A stretch of 64,000 nt of DNA from Agrobacterium tumefaciens str. B6 (lineage in GTDB: Bacteria; Pseudomonadota; Alphaproteobacteria; Rhizobiales; Rhizobiaceae): NCBI RefSeq assembly GCF_001541315.1, contig NZ_LMVK01000012.1, positions 124,001 to 188,000 of the forward strand. The letters are read 5' to 3'. The translations under genes were made by a program, and so were the position numbers. This document shows, in pieces, positions 51,368-59,066 of this stretch (position 1 is its first letter; each line of letters opens with the position of its first letter). The notes under the pieces are model-generated. The model did not search any database and was not told the origin of the DNA. It saw only the letters and a program-made list of their open reading frames with translations.

Positions 51368-52108
51368 ATGTCCGGCTTTCAAAGGCTGAATATCGTGCGG
51401 AAGACAGGGTGCGTTGCCGGTGTGGCGGCGCTTGCGATGATTGCCGTTTCTTTCAGCGGCGGCCCGCTGGTGGCCGCAAGCTGCCGTACCGATGCCATGG
51501 CCGGCATCGACTGGCGCGAATGCAACAAGCGTCTGCTGATGCTGGGCGGCAGCAATCCCGATTCGGCGATGCTCTACGGCACGGATTTCACCTATACGGA
51601 TCTGCGCGGTTCTTCGCTGAAGGGCGCCAATCTCGAAAAGGCCAAGCTCATCCGTACCGCCCTTGGCGAGGCGAACCTTCAGGGCGCCAACCTGACCAAG
51701 GTGGAAGCTTATCGCAGCGATTTTTCCGCCGCCGACGCCACCAATGCCAAATTCGTCAATGCCGAAATGCAGCGGACCAAATTCGAAAACACCAAGCTGG
51801 ACGGCACGGATTTCACCAAGGCTGAACTCGGCCGTGCTGATTTTGAGGGTGCGACGCTGAACGGCTCGAAATTCTCGCTCACCAACCTGTCACGCGCCCG
51901 CTTCGGCGGCGCGAAGCTTGGCGGCCCGGTGGATTTCACAAGCGCCTTCCTGCTCCTGACCCGGATTGAAGGGGTCGATCTTTCCACGGCCACCGGGCTT
52001 GACCAGAAACAGATCGATATTGCCTGTGGTGACGCCAAGACCAAATTGCCGAACGGCCTCACCGCGCCGGCCTCCTGGCCGTGCCCGGAAGACCCGGACG
52101 ACGATTGA
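51368..52108 (+). CDS. Exported pentapeptide-repeat protein
   Basis: A 246-residue protein with an N-terminal signal segment (about residues 15-38, ending PLVAAS). From residue 70 to 190 it has tandem A(D/N)LxX pentapeptide repeats (FTYTDLRGSSLKGANLEKAKL, ANLQGANLTKVEAYRSDFSAAD and so on), which fold into a right-handed square beta-helix. Two cysteines near residue 42-56 and two near the C-terminus (IACGD, WPCPED) may form disulfides in the periplasm. Function unknown. GGGAG precedes the ATG. Confidence 0.82.
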   Translation: MSGFQRLNIVRKTGCVAGVAALAMIAVSFSGGPLVAASCRTDAMAGIDWRECNKRLLMLGGSNPDSAMLYGTDFTYTDLRGSSLKGANLEKAKLIRTALGEANLQGANLTKVEAYRSDFSAADATNAKFVNAEMQRTKFENTKLDGTDFTKAELGRADFEGATLNGSKFSLTNLSRARFGGAKLGGPVDFTSAFLLLTRIEGVDLSTATGLDQKQIDIACGDAKTKLPNGLTAPASWPCPEDPDDD

Positions 52109-52115
52109 CAGGAAT

Positions 52116-52139
52116 GGCCGCGCGGTTTTGCGCACGGCC
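52116..52139. terminator. Hairpin between convergent genes
   Basis: GGCCGCGCG and CGCACGGCC pair with a single C-A mismatch around GTTTTG. It lies 7 bases after the pentapeptide-repeat gene and before the end of the minus-strand oxidoreductase gene. No T-run. Confidence 0.4.
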
Positions 52140-52194
52140 CAAATACATCCGTAAGCGGAGAGAAGCGCCCGCGATGCGGACGCCTCGTTGCTGA

Positions 52195-53211
52195 TCAGAA
52201 GCCCGAAAGCACGATCTTGCCCTTGGCCTTGTTGCTTTCGATCAGCGCGTGCGCCTTGATGAGATTTGCGGCAGTGATGGTGCCGAAAACCTCGGTCAGC
52301 GTCGTCTTGATCTTGCCGGCATCGACAAGCTCGGCCACGTGGTTGAGCAGCCGGTGCTGCTCGATCATGTCAGGCGTCTGGAAGACGGCGCGGGCGAACA
52401 TCATTTCCCAATGGATCGATACGCATTTGCGCTTGAAGGCCATGACGTCGAAACCGCCGGCCGGATCGTCGATCAGCGCGAAACGGCCCTGCGGCGCGAT
52501 GGTCGCCACACTGTCGGCGGCATGAATGTCGCTATGGGTGGTGGAAAAGACGAAGCCCGGCGCACCGAGCCCGAGCGCTTCCACCTGCGGCGCGATCGGC
52601 TTGCTGTGATCGATGACGTGATGCGCGCCGAGTTCTTTCACCCAGGCAATCGTTTCCGGCCGCGAAGCGGTGGCGATGACGGTGAGGTCGGTTAGCGCCC
52701 GCAGAAGCTGGACGGCGATGGAGCCGACGCCACCAGCGCCGCCGATGACCAGAACGGCATTGGCTGCGCCCGGAACCGGTTCCTTCACCCGCAGCCGGTC
52801 GAACAGCGTCTCATAAGCGGTGATCGCGGTCAGCGGCAGGGCGGCCGCTTCCTCGAAATTCAATGATTTGGGCTTTGTTCCGACAATGCGCTCATCGACG
52901 AGATGGAATTCGCTGTTGGAGCCGGGGCGGTTGATGACACCGGCGTAGAATACCTCGTCGCCGGGCTTGAACAGCGAGACCTTGTCGCCGACGGTCTTCA
53001 CCACGCCGGCAGCATCGAAGCCGAGCACGCGCGGTTCGCCGTTTTCCGGCGTCTGGTTGCGGCGCACCTTGGTGTCGACGGGGTTTACCGAAACGGCCTT
53101 CACTTCCACCAGAATGTCGTGCCCTTTCGCTTCCGGCTGGGGCAGGTCGATATCGATGAGGGCGTCTTTCGCCGTGATGGGCTGGCTGGTCCTGTAACCG
53201 ATGGCGCGCAT
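52195..53211 (-). CDS. Zinc-type alcohol dehydrogenase-like / NADPH:quinone oxidoreductase family
   Basis: A 338-residue medium-chain dehydrogenase/reductase. N-terminal GroES-like part with DILVEVKAVSVNPVDTKVR and VLGFDAAGVVKTVG; nucleotide site VLVIGGAGGVGSIAVQLL near residue 155; the cysteine/histidine zinc ligands of true alcohol dehydrogenases are absent, which fits the quinone-oxidoreductase (ZADH/QOR) branch. Start ATG 53211 has AGGAG 7 bases upstream. Divergent from an HxlR regulator that probably controls it. Confidence 0.86.
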   Translation of the reverse strand: MRAIGYRTSQPITAKDALIDIDLPQPEAKGHDILVEVKAVSVNPVDTKVRRNQTPENGEPRVLGFDAAGVVKTVGDKVSLFKPGDEVFYAGVINRPGSNSEFHLVDERIVGTKPKSLNFEEAAALPLTAITAYETLFDRLRVKEPVPGAANAVLVIGGAGGVGSIAVQLLRALTDLTVIATASRPETIAWVKELGAHHVIDHSKPIAPQVEALGLGAPGFVFSTTHSDIHAADSVATIAPQGRFALIDDPAGGFDVMAFKRKCVSIHWEMMFARAVFQTPDMIEQHRLLNHVAELVDAGKIKTTLTEVFGTITAANLIKAHALIESNKAKGKIVLSGF

Positions 53212-53247
53212 GAACAGTCTCCTTTGCTTGTTTGCGTGCCTCTTACT

Positions 53248-53298
53248 TGATACATATGAACGCTGATCGCAAGAATGCACATTTTGTGATGATACATA
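53248..53298. promoter_or_regulatory. Direct-repeat operator between oxidoreductase and HxlR genes
   Basis: The nonamer TGATACATA occurs at 53248-53256 and again at 53290-53298, 42 bases apart, four helical turns, in the 103-base divergent promoter. HxlR-type regulators adjacent to quinone oxidoreductases usually bind this interval; repeat-as-operator is inference. Confidence 0.4.
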
Positions 53299-53314
53299 CA
53301 AAAAGGATACTGTG

Positions 53315-53704
53315 ATGTCGCGACCGCGCGCCAAGCTCACCGGCAACTTTCCCGGCTGCCCGGTGGAATCGACCCTGAGTTTTCTCGACGGCAAATGGAA
53401 GGGCGTGATCCTTTATCACCTCATCAATGAAGGCACGCTGCGCTTCAACGAGCTGCGCCGCCATATTCCCAGCGTCACCCAGCGCATGCTGACCAAGCAG
53501 CTGCGGGAACTGGAGGAAGCGGGCCTGATTTCGCGCACCGTCTTCCCGGTGGTGCCGCCGCGGGTGGATTATGCGCTGACGCCGCTTGGCGAGACGATGC
53601 GGCCGGTCATCTCGGCGCTGAAAAGCTGGGGGGACGCCCATGTCGTCTGCAAGAACGGCGCGAAATACACCCAGCTTCCGCAGGCTGCGGAGAAGGCGGC
53701 CTGA
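53315..53704 (+). CDS. HxlR family transcriptional regulator
   Basis: A 129-residue winged-helix regulator. Family signature: GCPVESTLSFLDGKWKGVILYHL with the conserved N-terminal cysteine (GCP), FNELRRHIPSVTQRMLTKQLRELEEAGLISR in the recognition region and YALTPLGETMRPVI. The conserved cysteine suggests response to quinones or electrophiles, as in relatives that control divergent oxidoreductases. ATG 53315 is chosen (AAGGA 7 bases before); GTG 53312 precedes it in frame. Confidence 0.88.
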   Translation: MSRPRAKLTGNFPGCPVESTLSFLDGKWKGVILYHLINEGTLRFNELRRHIPSVTQRMLTKQLRELEEAGLISRTVFPVVPPRVDYALTPLGETMRPVISALKSWGDAHVVCKNGAKYTQLPQAAEKAA

Positions 53705-53710
53705 GAGAAA

Positions 53711-53735
53711 TCACGGGTAAAAGCACGTCCCGTGA
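53711..53735 (+). terminator. Hairpin after HxlR gene
   Basis: TCACGGG (53711-53717) pairs with CCCGTGA (53729-53735), loop of 11; a T5 run follows 7 bases later. Plausible weak terminator. Confidence 0.35.
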
Positions 53736-53826
53736 GGGCCATTTTTCATGGTGCGATGCAACACGGATTTGCCCCGATTGATGCATAATGCTGCAAACTC
53801 GATTCGCAGCAGGGACATCAAAGCAC

Positions 53827-54663
53827 ATGAGCATGGGTTGGATGGAGGCCGGATTTCTCGGCCTTTTGCAAGGACTTACGGAGTTTCTTCCGATTTCTTC
53901 AAGCGCGCATCTGAGGATTGCCGGGGAGTTCCTGCCCTCCGGCGCGGATCCCGGGGCCGCCTTCACCGCAATTACCCAGATCGGCACGGAAATGGCGGTG
54001 CTGGTCTATTTCTGGTCCGATATCATGCGGATTGCAGCTGCCTGGCTGCGGCAGAACCTGCGCCTTGGCGAATATAACAAGGCTGATGCCCGGCTGGGCT
54101 GGCTGATCATCGTCGGTTCGGTGCCGATCGTGTTTCTGGGCCTGTTCTTCAAGGATGCCATCGAACATTCGCTGCGCAACCTCTATATCACCGCTGTGAT
54201 GTTGATCGTCTTTGGCATCGTTCTCGGTCTTGCCGACAGGATCGGGGAGAAGCGTTACAAGCTCAACCAGCTGATCTGGCGCGATGGCATCCTGTTCGGT
54301 TTCGCGCAGGCCATGGCGCTCATCCCCGGTGTTTCGCGTTCGGGCGGCACCATCAGCGCCGGCCTGCTTCTGGGCTACACCCGCGAGGCGGCGGCGCGTT
54401 ATTCCTTCCTGCTCGCCGTTCCCGCCGTCTTCGGCTCCGGCTTCTACCAGCTCTTCAAGAGCATCGGTGAGGACAATCCGGTCGGCTGGGGGCAGACCGG
54501 GCTTGCGACCCTCATCGCCTTCGTGGTCGGTTACGCCGTGATCGTGGTTTTCCTCAAGCTGGTCTCGACCAAGAGCTACATGCCCTTTGTCTGGTACCGC
54601 GTGGTCATCGGTTTCATCCTGCTCGCCCTACTGGGAACGGGCGTCATCAATGCCGGCGGCTGA
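53827..54663 (+). CDS. uppP: Undecaprenyl-diphosphatase
   Basis: A 278-residue membrane enzyme that recycles undecaprenyl pyrophosphate for cell-wall synthesis; overproduction gives bacitracin resistance. Both catalytic motifs are present: GLTEFLPISSSAHL near residue 16-29 and PGVSRSGGTISAGLLLG near 165. About eight hydrophobic helices. Start ATG 53827 (MSMGWMEAGFLG); ATG 53788 is in frame but would add a non-family leader. A strong terminator follows. Confidence 0.93.
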   Translation: MSMGWMEAGFLGLLQGLTEFLPISSSAHLRIAGEFLPSGADPGAAFTAITQIGTEMAVLVYFWSDIMRIAAAWLRQNLRLGEYNKADARLGWLIIVGSVPIVFLGLFFKDAIEHSLRNLYITAVMLIVFGIVLGLADRIGEKRYKLNQLIWRDGILFGFAQAMALIPGVSRSGGTISAGLLLGYTREAAARYSFLLAVPAVFGSGFYQLFKSIGEDNPVGWGQTGLATLIAFVVGYAVIVVFLKLVSTKSYMPFVWYRVVIGFILLALLGTGVINAGG

Positions 54664-54697
54664 GGGCAGGGCTTCTCGCTTTTTCCCATCGCAAATG

Positions 54698-54727
54698 AAA
54701 AGGCCCGCTCTTTCGAACGGGCCTTTT
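54698..54727. terminator. Bidirectional intrinsic terminator, uppP / mgtE
   Basis: AAAAGGCCCG (54698-54707) and CGGGCCTTTT (54718-54727) make a perfect 10-base stem with A-run and T-run on either side, so it works in both directions. It lies between the convergent ends of uppP (plus, 54663) and mgtE (minus, 54732). Confidence 0.9.
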
Positions 54728-54731
54728 GTCT

Positions 54732-56105
54732 TTAGAGCAATGTGCCGCTGAGGATCGCCAGCGCCACCGAGAAGTAGATGATAAGGCCGGTGACATCCAC
54801 CAGCGTGGCGACGAAGGGGGCAGAGGCGCTGGCGGGGTCGAGCCGCAGGCGCTGCAGGATGAAGGGCAGCATGGAACCGGCCAGCGAACCGAAGGTGACG
54901 ATGCCGACAAGCGCCGCGAAAACGGTTGCACCGACCAGCAGCCAGTGTTCGCCGTAATCGTAGAAACCTGCCTGCTGCCAGACCGTCAGACGCAGGAAGC
55001 CAATGGCGCCCAGAATGCAGCCGAGCGTCAGGCCCGTCGGGATTTCGCGCAGCAGCACGCGCCACCAGTCCGAAAGCTTCAGTTCGCCGAGCGCCAGCGC
55101 CCGGATGATGAGCGAGGTGGCCTGCGAACCGGAGTTGCCGCCTGACGACATGATGAGCGGAATGAACAGCGTCAGCACCACGGCCTTTTCCAGTTCGCCC
55201 TCGAAATGCTGCATGGCGCTGGCCGTCAGCATTTCACCGAGGAACAGGGCTGCGAGCCAGCCGGCGCGCTTGCGGATCATGTCCGGAAAACCGATCGTCA
55301 TATAGGGCTTGCCGAGCGCTTCCATACCACCGAATTTGTGGGCGTCTTCCGTGGTGTCGGCGATCATGGTGTCGATCACGTCGTCAACGGTGACGATGCC
55401 GAGGATATGCGAATGGTCATCGACAACGGGAAGGGCCAGGAGGTCGTGCTTGCGGATCAGCCGGGCGACATCCTCCTGCGACATCAGGGGGCTCGCATAG
55501 GCAATGCCCTCCTTCGAAGCGACGGAGAGGATGGAAGCGCCCGGTTCGCCGGTCAGCAGGCGACGCAGCGTCACCACCGTGGAGAGTGTCCCGTCCTGCG
55601 CCAGCACATAGATGGCATAGACCGTTTCACGCGACCGCTCGACGACGCGGATGTGCGAAAGGGTCTGTTCCACCGTCCAGCTGTCGGGCACGCTGACGAA
55701 TTCCGTGGTCATGATGGAGCCGGCGGTGCGCGGCGGATAGCCCATCAGATGCTGGATGGAGAGCGCCGTGGTGCGGTCCAGCCGGGCAAACAGCTTGGCG
55801 CGGGGCTCTTCTTCCATTTCCGCCATGACGTCGGCGACGCGGTCGTCGGACATGAGATTGACGAAACGGGCGGCCTGTTCGAGCGGAATGCCGGCAATGA
55901 TGGCGGCTGCGTCATGCAGTTCCGGCCGGTCGAGAATGGCAACGGCCTTTGCCTGCGGCATGGCAAGCAGGGCAGCTACGGCTGCGTCGGTATCAAGCGT
56001 GTTGAGGTGCTCGACACGTTCTGCGATGGTGGTGGAACCGGCATTTCCGCTGCGGAGAAGACGTGCGGCCTTGCTGGCTCTCTGGGAGAGAGTGTGGAAG
56101 TTCAT
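54732..56105 (-). CDS. mgtE: Magnesium transporter MgtE
   Basis: A 457-residue Mg2+ channel. N-terminal helical domain (about 25-130), two CBS domains (about 135-265, with AGSIMTTEFVSVP and ALPVVDDHSHILGIVTVDDVID) that sense cytoplasmic Mg2+, then five membrane helices with FIPLIMSSGGNSGSQATSLIIRALALGEL, the pore motif, and GSMLPFILQRLRLDPASASAPFVATLVDVTGL. The start has the ribosome site AGGTGAG 5 bases before ATG; that site can pair with an upstream complementary segment. Confidence 0.93.
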   Translation of the reverse strand: MNFHTLSQRASKAARLLRSGNAGSTTIAERVEHLNTLDTDAAVAALLAMPQAKAVAILDRPELHDAAAIIAGIPLEQAARFVNLMSDDRVADVMAEMEEEPRAKLFARLDRTTALSIQHLMGYPPRTAGSIMTTEFVSVPDSWTVEQTLSHIRVVERSRETVYAIYVLAQDGTLSTVVTLRRLLTGEPGASILSVASKEGIAYASPLMSQEDVARLIRKHDLLALPVVDDHSHILGIVTVDDVIDTMIADTTEDAHKFGGMEALGKPYMTIGFPDMIRKRAGWLAALFLGEMLTASAMQHFEGELEKAVVLTLFIPLIMSSGGNSGSQATSLIIRALALGELKLSDWWRVLLREIPTGLTLGCILGAIGFLRLTVWQQAGFYDYGEHWLLVGATVFAALVGIVTFGSLAGSMLPFILQRLRLDPASASAPFVATLVDVTGLIIYFSVALAILSGTLL

Positions 56106-56240
56106 GATTGCTCACCTTTCCGTCGATTCGCCGATTACGGCGAACGCGGTGGTGAGCCGACAGAGGTCGGATCAGTTCCCGTTCGCCGCTTTCGGCAAAG
56201 GCAATCGACTACTACTGTCGCTAGACATCTAATGATGCTC
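56106..56240 (-). promoter_or_regulatory. Structured mgtE leader, candidate riboswitch
   Basis: On the minus strand the leader has successive hairpins: GCCG-AAAG-CGGC (56196-56185), CCGAC-CTCT-GTCGG (56170-56157) and TTCGCCG-TAAT-CGGCGAA (56144-56127). The mgtE ribosome site lies in GGTGAGC (56116-56110) and is perfectly complementary to GCTCACC (56157-56151), so a long stem enclosing the third hairpin would hide it. This is the design of a translation-controlling RNA. It does not match the M-box consensus as I remember it. Ligand unknown, Mg2+ being the obvious candidate. Confidence 0.55.
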
Positions 56241-56391
56241 CGTTGAAATCCGCACAGTTCCGGGTCACGGCCCGTGCGTAAAGCCGTGTTGCGCCTGAAA
56301 CGAAAAAGAGTCAAGCAGGCCTATTGTGAAATTTCCGTAAGGTTCCGGGCGGGTGCCGGAAGGGGCATTCAAGCGGCTCAAAAACCGGCAT

Positions 56392-57636
56392 TCAGCAGGC
56401 TTTTGCGCGCCGCTCGACGGTGACGGAAACGAGGAAAACGCCAAGCCCGAGAAGGGAGAGAACCGCACCGACATAACCCGTCGAGGCGTAACCAAAACCC
56501 ATGGCGATGACGAGGCCGCCAAGCCAGGCACCGAGCGCATTGGCGATGTTGAAGGCGGAATGGTTGGAGGCGGCAGCCAACGTCTGCGCATCCTGCGCCA
56601 CATCCATCAGCCGGGTCTGCACGGCCGGGCAGGCTGCGAAACCACAGCCGATCAGGAAGACGCAGAGGCAGAGCATGAATGGATTGTCCGCCGTCATGCC
56701 AAACACGGTCATGACAAGCACGTTGAAGGCCAGCATGCCGCCAATCGTGCCGTTGAGCGAGATATCCGCCAGCCGCGAGCCGACGACATTGCCGACATTC
56801 ATGCCGATGCCGAACAGCGCCAGCACCATGGAAACGGTGGAAACCGGCATCATCGCCACATCGGTGGTGGTCTTGGCGATATAGCTGAACACAGAGAACA
56901 TGCCGCCGAAACCGACGGCGGCGATGGCAAGCGTCAGCCACACCTGCACGCGCCGGAAAGCGCCAAGTTCGCGCCACACGCTGGCGCCTTCTTCCACCCT
57001 GTCACGCGGCTGGAACAGCCAGAGAAGGGCGACCGTCAACAGCCCGATGCCGCCGACCAGCATGAAGGCCGCGCGCCAGGACAGAAGCTGGCCGAAGAAG
57101 GTGGCAAGCGGGGTGCCGAGCAGGGTGGCGATGGTGAGGCCGAGCATCACGCGGCCAACGGCGCGGGCGCGCTTGTGGATGGGCGCCATGGAGGCCGCCA
57201 CCAGCGCCGCAACGCCGAAATAAGCGCCATGCGGCAGGCCGGGGATGAAGCGCAGGACGGTGAAGCTCAGGAAATCAGGTGCAAGGGCGCTCAGGATATT
57301 GCCGACCGCAAAAAGCCCCATCAGGCCGAGAAGCAGGGTACGACGCGTTATGCGCGCGGCAAGCACCGCAATGATCGGCGCGCCGATGACGACGCCGAGC
57401 GCATAGGCGGTGATGACGTAACCCGCCTGCGGAACGGTGACGCCATAGGTGGTGGCAACGTCAGGCAAAAGGCCCATGATGGCGAATTCACCGGTGCCGA
57501 TGCCGAAGCCGCCGGCGGCAAGCGCCAGTTCGATAAGTGCGATGGCAAGCGGGGAGAGGGCCACGGCTGGCGCTGCCGTGTAAACGGTTTCATTCTCCGC
57601 GCCAAGGCGGGCTTCGGAAATATTCGACTGGCTCAT
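56392..57636 (-). CDS. MFS exporter, DHA1 / arabinose-efflux type
   Basis: A 414-residue major facilitator with 12 helices. Markers are GTGEFAIMGLLPDVA in helix 1 (the usual E-F-x-x-x-G-L-L-P motif), GAPIIAVLAARITRRTLLLGLM between helices 2 and 3, and RFIPGLPHGAYFGVAALVAASM. These identify the DHA1 sugar/drug efflux subgroup. Substrate unknown. Start ATG 57636 with AGGT 6 bases upstream; the frame is open to 57678. Confidence 0.88.
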   Translation of the reverse strand: MSQSNISEARLGAENETVYTAAPAVALSPLAIALIELALAAGGFGIGTGEFAIMGLLPDVATTYGVTVPQAGYVITAYALGVVIGAPIIAVLAARITRRTLLLGLMGLFAVGNILSALAPDFLSFTVLRFIPGLPHGAYFGVAALVAASMAPIHKRARAVGRVMLGLTIATLLGTPLATFFGQLLSWRAAFMLVGGIGLLTVALLWLFQPRDRVEEGASVWRELGAFRRVQVWLTLAIAAVGFGGMFSVFSYIAKTTTDVAMMPVSTVSMVLALFGIGMNVGNVVGSRLADISLNGTIGGMLAFNVLVMTVFGMTADNPFMLCLCVFLIGCGFAACPAVQTRLMDVAQDAQTLAAASNHSAFNIANALGAWLGGLVIAMGFGYASTGYVGAVLSLLGLGVFLVSVTVERRAKAC

Positions 57637-57871
57637 CGTGACCTGAAAAACGGGAAGGGCCCACAGAAAAAAGGGCAAGACCGTATGGGAGCGGTCTGCC
57701 CTGACTGGAGATGCGCGGTCATGAAAATGACCTTAAGTGATCCCTAACATGAAATGATGCGTTGCGGTAGAGCGATTCTCGGCAAAAGAGCATCTTCACG
57801 CGATGGTGTTCGGAACTCTATATGACGACAGGCATTTACGCGCGGCTGCGCTACTGGATCGGGTTGGAAAC

Positions 57872-58780
57872 ATGAAGCTCATTGCAATTTTCAATCGCGA
57901 CGGCGGCACTTTTCGTACCACTGACATGGAAGCCTATTGCGAACACGCCCGCGACGTTTTCACCCGTGCCGGCCACACGATCGATTGCCGTCTGGTCTCC
58001 GGAAAAGATATCGTCGAGGAAATGGAACGCGCCGCCGATGAACCGGGCATTGAAGCCATCATTGCCGGCGGCGGCGACGGCACGATTTCCGCAGCAGCGG
58101 CCATCGCCTGGAAGCACGGCATCGCGCTCGGCATCGTTCCGGCCGGCACCATGAACCTCTTCGCCCGCTCGCTGAAGCTGCCGCTCGATATCCGCCAGGC
58201 GCTGGAAACGCTGGCGAGTGGCGAGATTGCCAGTGTCGACATCGCCAGCGCCAATGGCCGCCTCTTCGTCCACCAGTTTTCCGCAGGTCTGCATTCGCGC
58301 ATGGTGCGCTACCGCAACAATCTCGCTTTCGCCTCCCGTCTTGGCAAGATCAAGGCGAGCATCCGCGCCGCCATCAACGTCATTCTCAATCCGCCGGTGT
58401 TCGAGGTGCAATATACCGTCAATGGCAGGACGCAGCATCGCAAGGTCTCGGCCATTTCCGTCTCCAACAACGAGTTCGGCCAGAGCTCGCTGATGGTGGC
58501 GGATAATGTCTCGGGCGGCCATCTCGGCTTTTATCTTGCCGATCCGCTGCGTCCCTCCGGCGTTGCGAAACTCGCTTTCGACATTCTGCGCGGCAGGCTG
58601 AAGGAAAACGCCGCCGTCATCGCCATGACCGTGACGGATGTGGAACTGCATTTCCCGAAGAAGCGCCATGACCTGCGTTGCGTCATCGATGGCGAGTTGC
58701 TGCCGATGGAGCGCGATGTGGCGCTGAAAGTTCATGCGGGCGAATTGAAGGTGCTGGTGGGGCGGGCGTTTTTCGCATAG
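57872..58780 (+). CDS. Diacylglycerol/lipid kinase family protein
   Basis: A 302-residue protein with the DAGK catalytic fold: FNRDGGTF at the N-terminus, the nucleotide loop AIIAGGGDGTISAAAAI near residue 65, and GIALGIVPAGTMNLFARSL near 90, then a C-terminal beta-sandwich. Phosphorylation of a lipid or sphingoid substrate is the family activity; the actual substrate is unknown. The usual phrase is GTxNDFA; here the Asn is followed by LFA, as in many alphaproteobacterial members. Start ATG 57872. Confidence 0.86.
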   Translation: MKLIAIFNRDGGTFRTTDMEAYCEHARDVFTRAGHTIDCRLVSGKDIVEEMERAADEPGIEAIIAGGGDGTISAAAAIAWKHGIALGIVPAGTMNLFARSLKLPLDIRQALETLASGEIASVDIASANGRLFVHQFSAGLHSRMVRYRNNLAFASRLGKIKASIRAAINVILNPPVFEVQYTVNGRTQHRKVSAISVSNNEFGQSSLMVADNVSGGHLGFYLADPLRPSGVAKLAFDILRGRLKENAAVIAMTVTDVELHFPKKRHDLRCVIDGELLPMERDVALKVHAGELKVLVGRAFFA

Positions 58781-58816
58781 TGCAACCGCCTGTGAATTGG
58801 GCGATTACCCCTTGTT

Positions 58817-58935
58817 TCTTCTCCCCGAGGGGGAGAAGTCCGCGGCAGCGGGATGAGGGGGCGAGGTCTCCGAAGTCCGGCAACGGTACCCCCTCATCCG
58901 ACCCTTCGGGCCACCTTCTCCGCGGCGGGAAGAAG
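58817..58935. repeat. RIME-type mosaic element, second full copy (inverted)
   Basis: Left part CTTCTCCCC ... GGGAGAAG and GGATGAGGGGG is the exact reverse complement of the right part of the element at 7803-7918. The right-hand hairpin is degenerate (CTTCTCCGCGGCGGGAAGAAG with mismatches). It is followed by AGCGG-CAA-CCGCT, the flank shared with half-copies. Confidence 0.8.
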
Positions 58936-59066
58936 AAACTAGCGGCAACCGCTCGTTCCATGCGCTCCCCTAAAAAACGCCAGCCTTGCCAAATCGAATC
59001 CGCCCGGCCATGTTCGGCGGGCGCGGTGGCGTGAGCGCCGTTGCCTTTATGGGAGTGCGATCTGTC

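Noticed and set aside
56106..56240. Known M-box (ykoK) magnesium riboswitch
   Set aside because: Does not show the M-box consensus segments as I remember them; kept as an unclassified leader.
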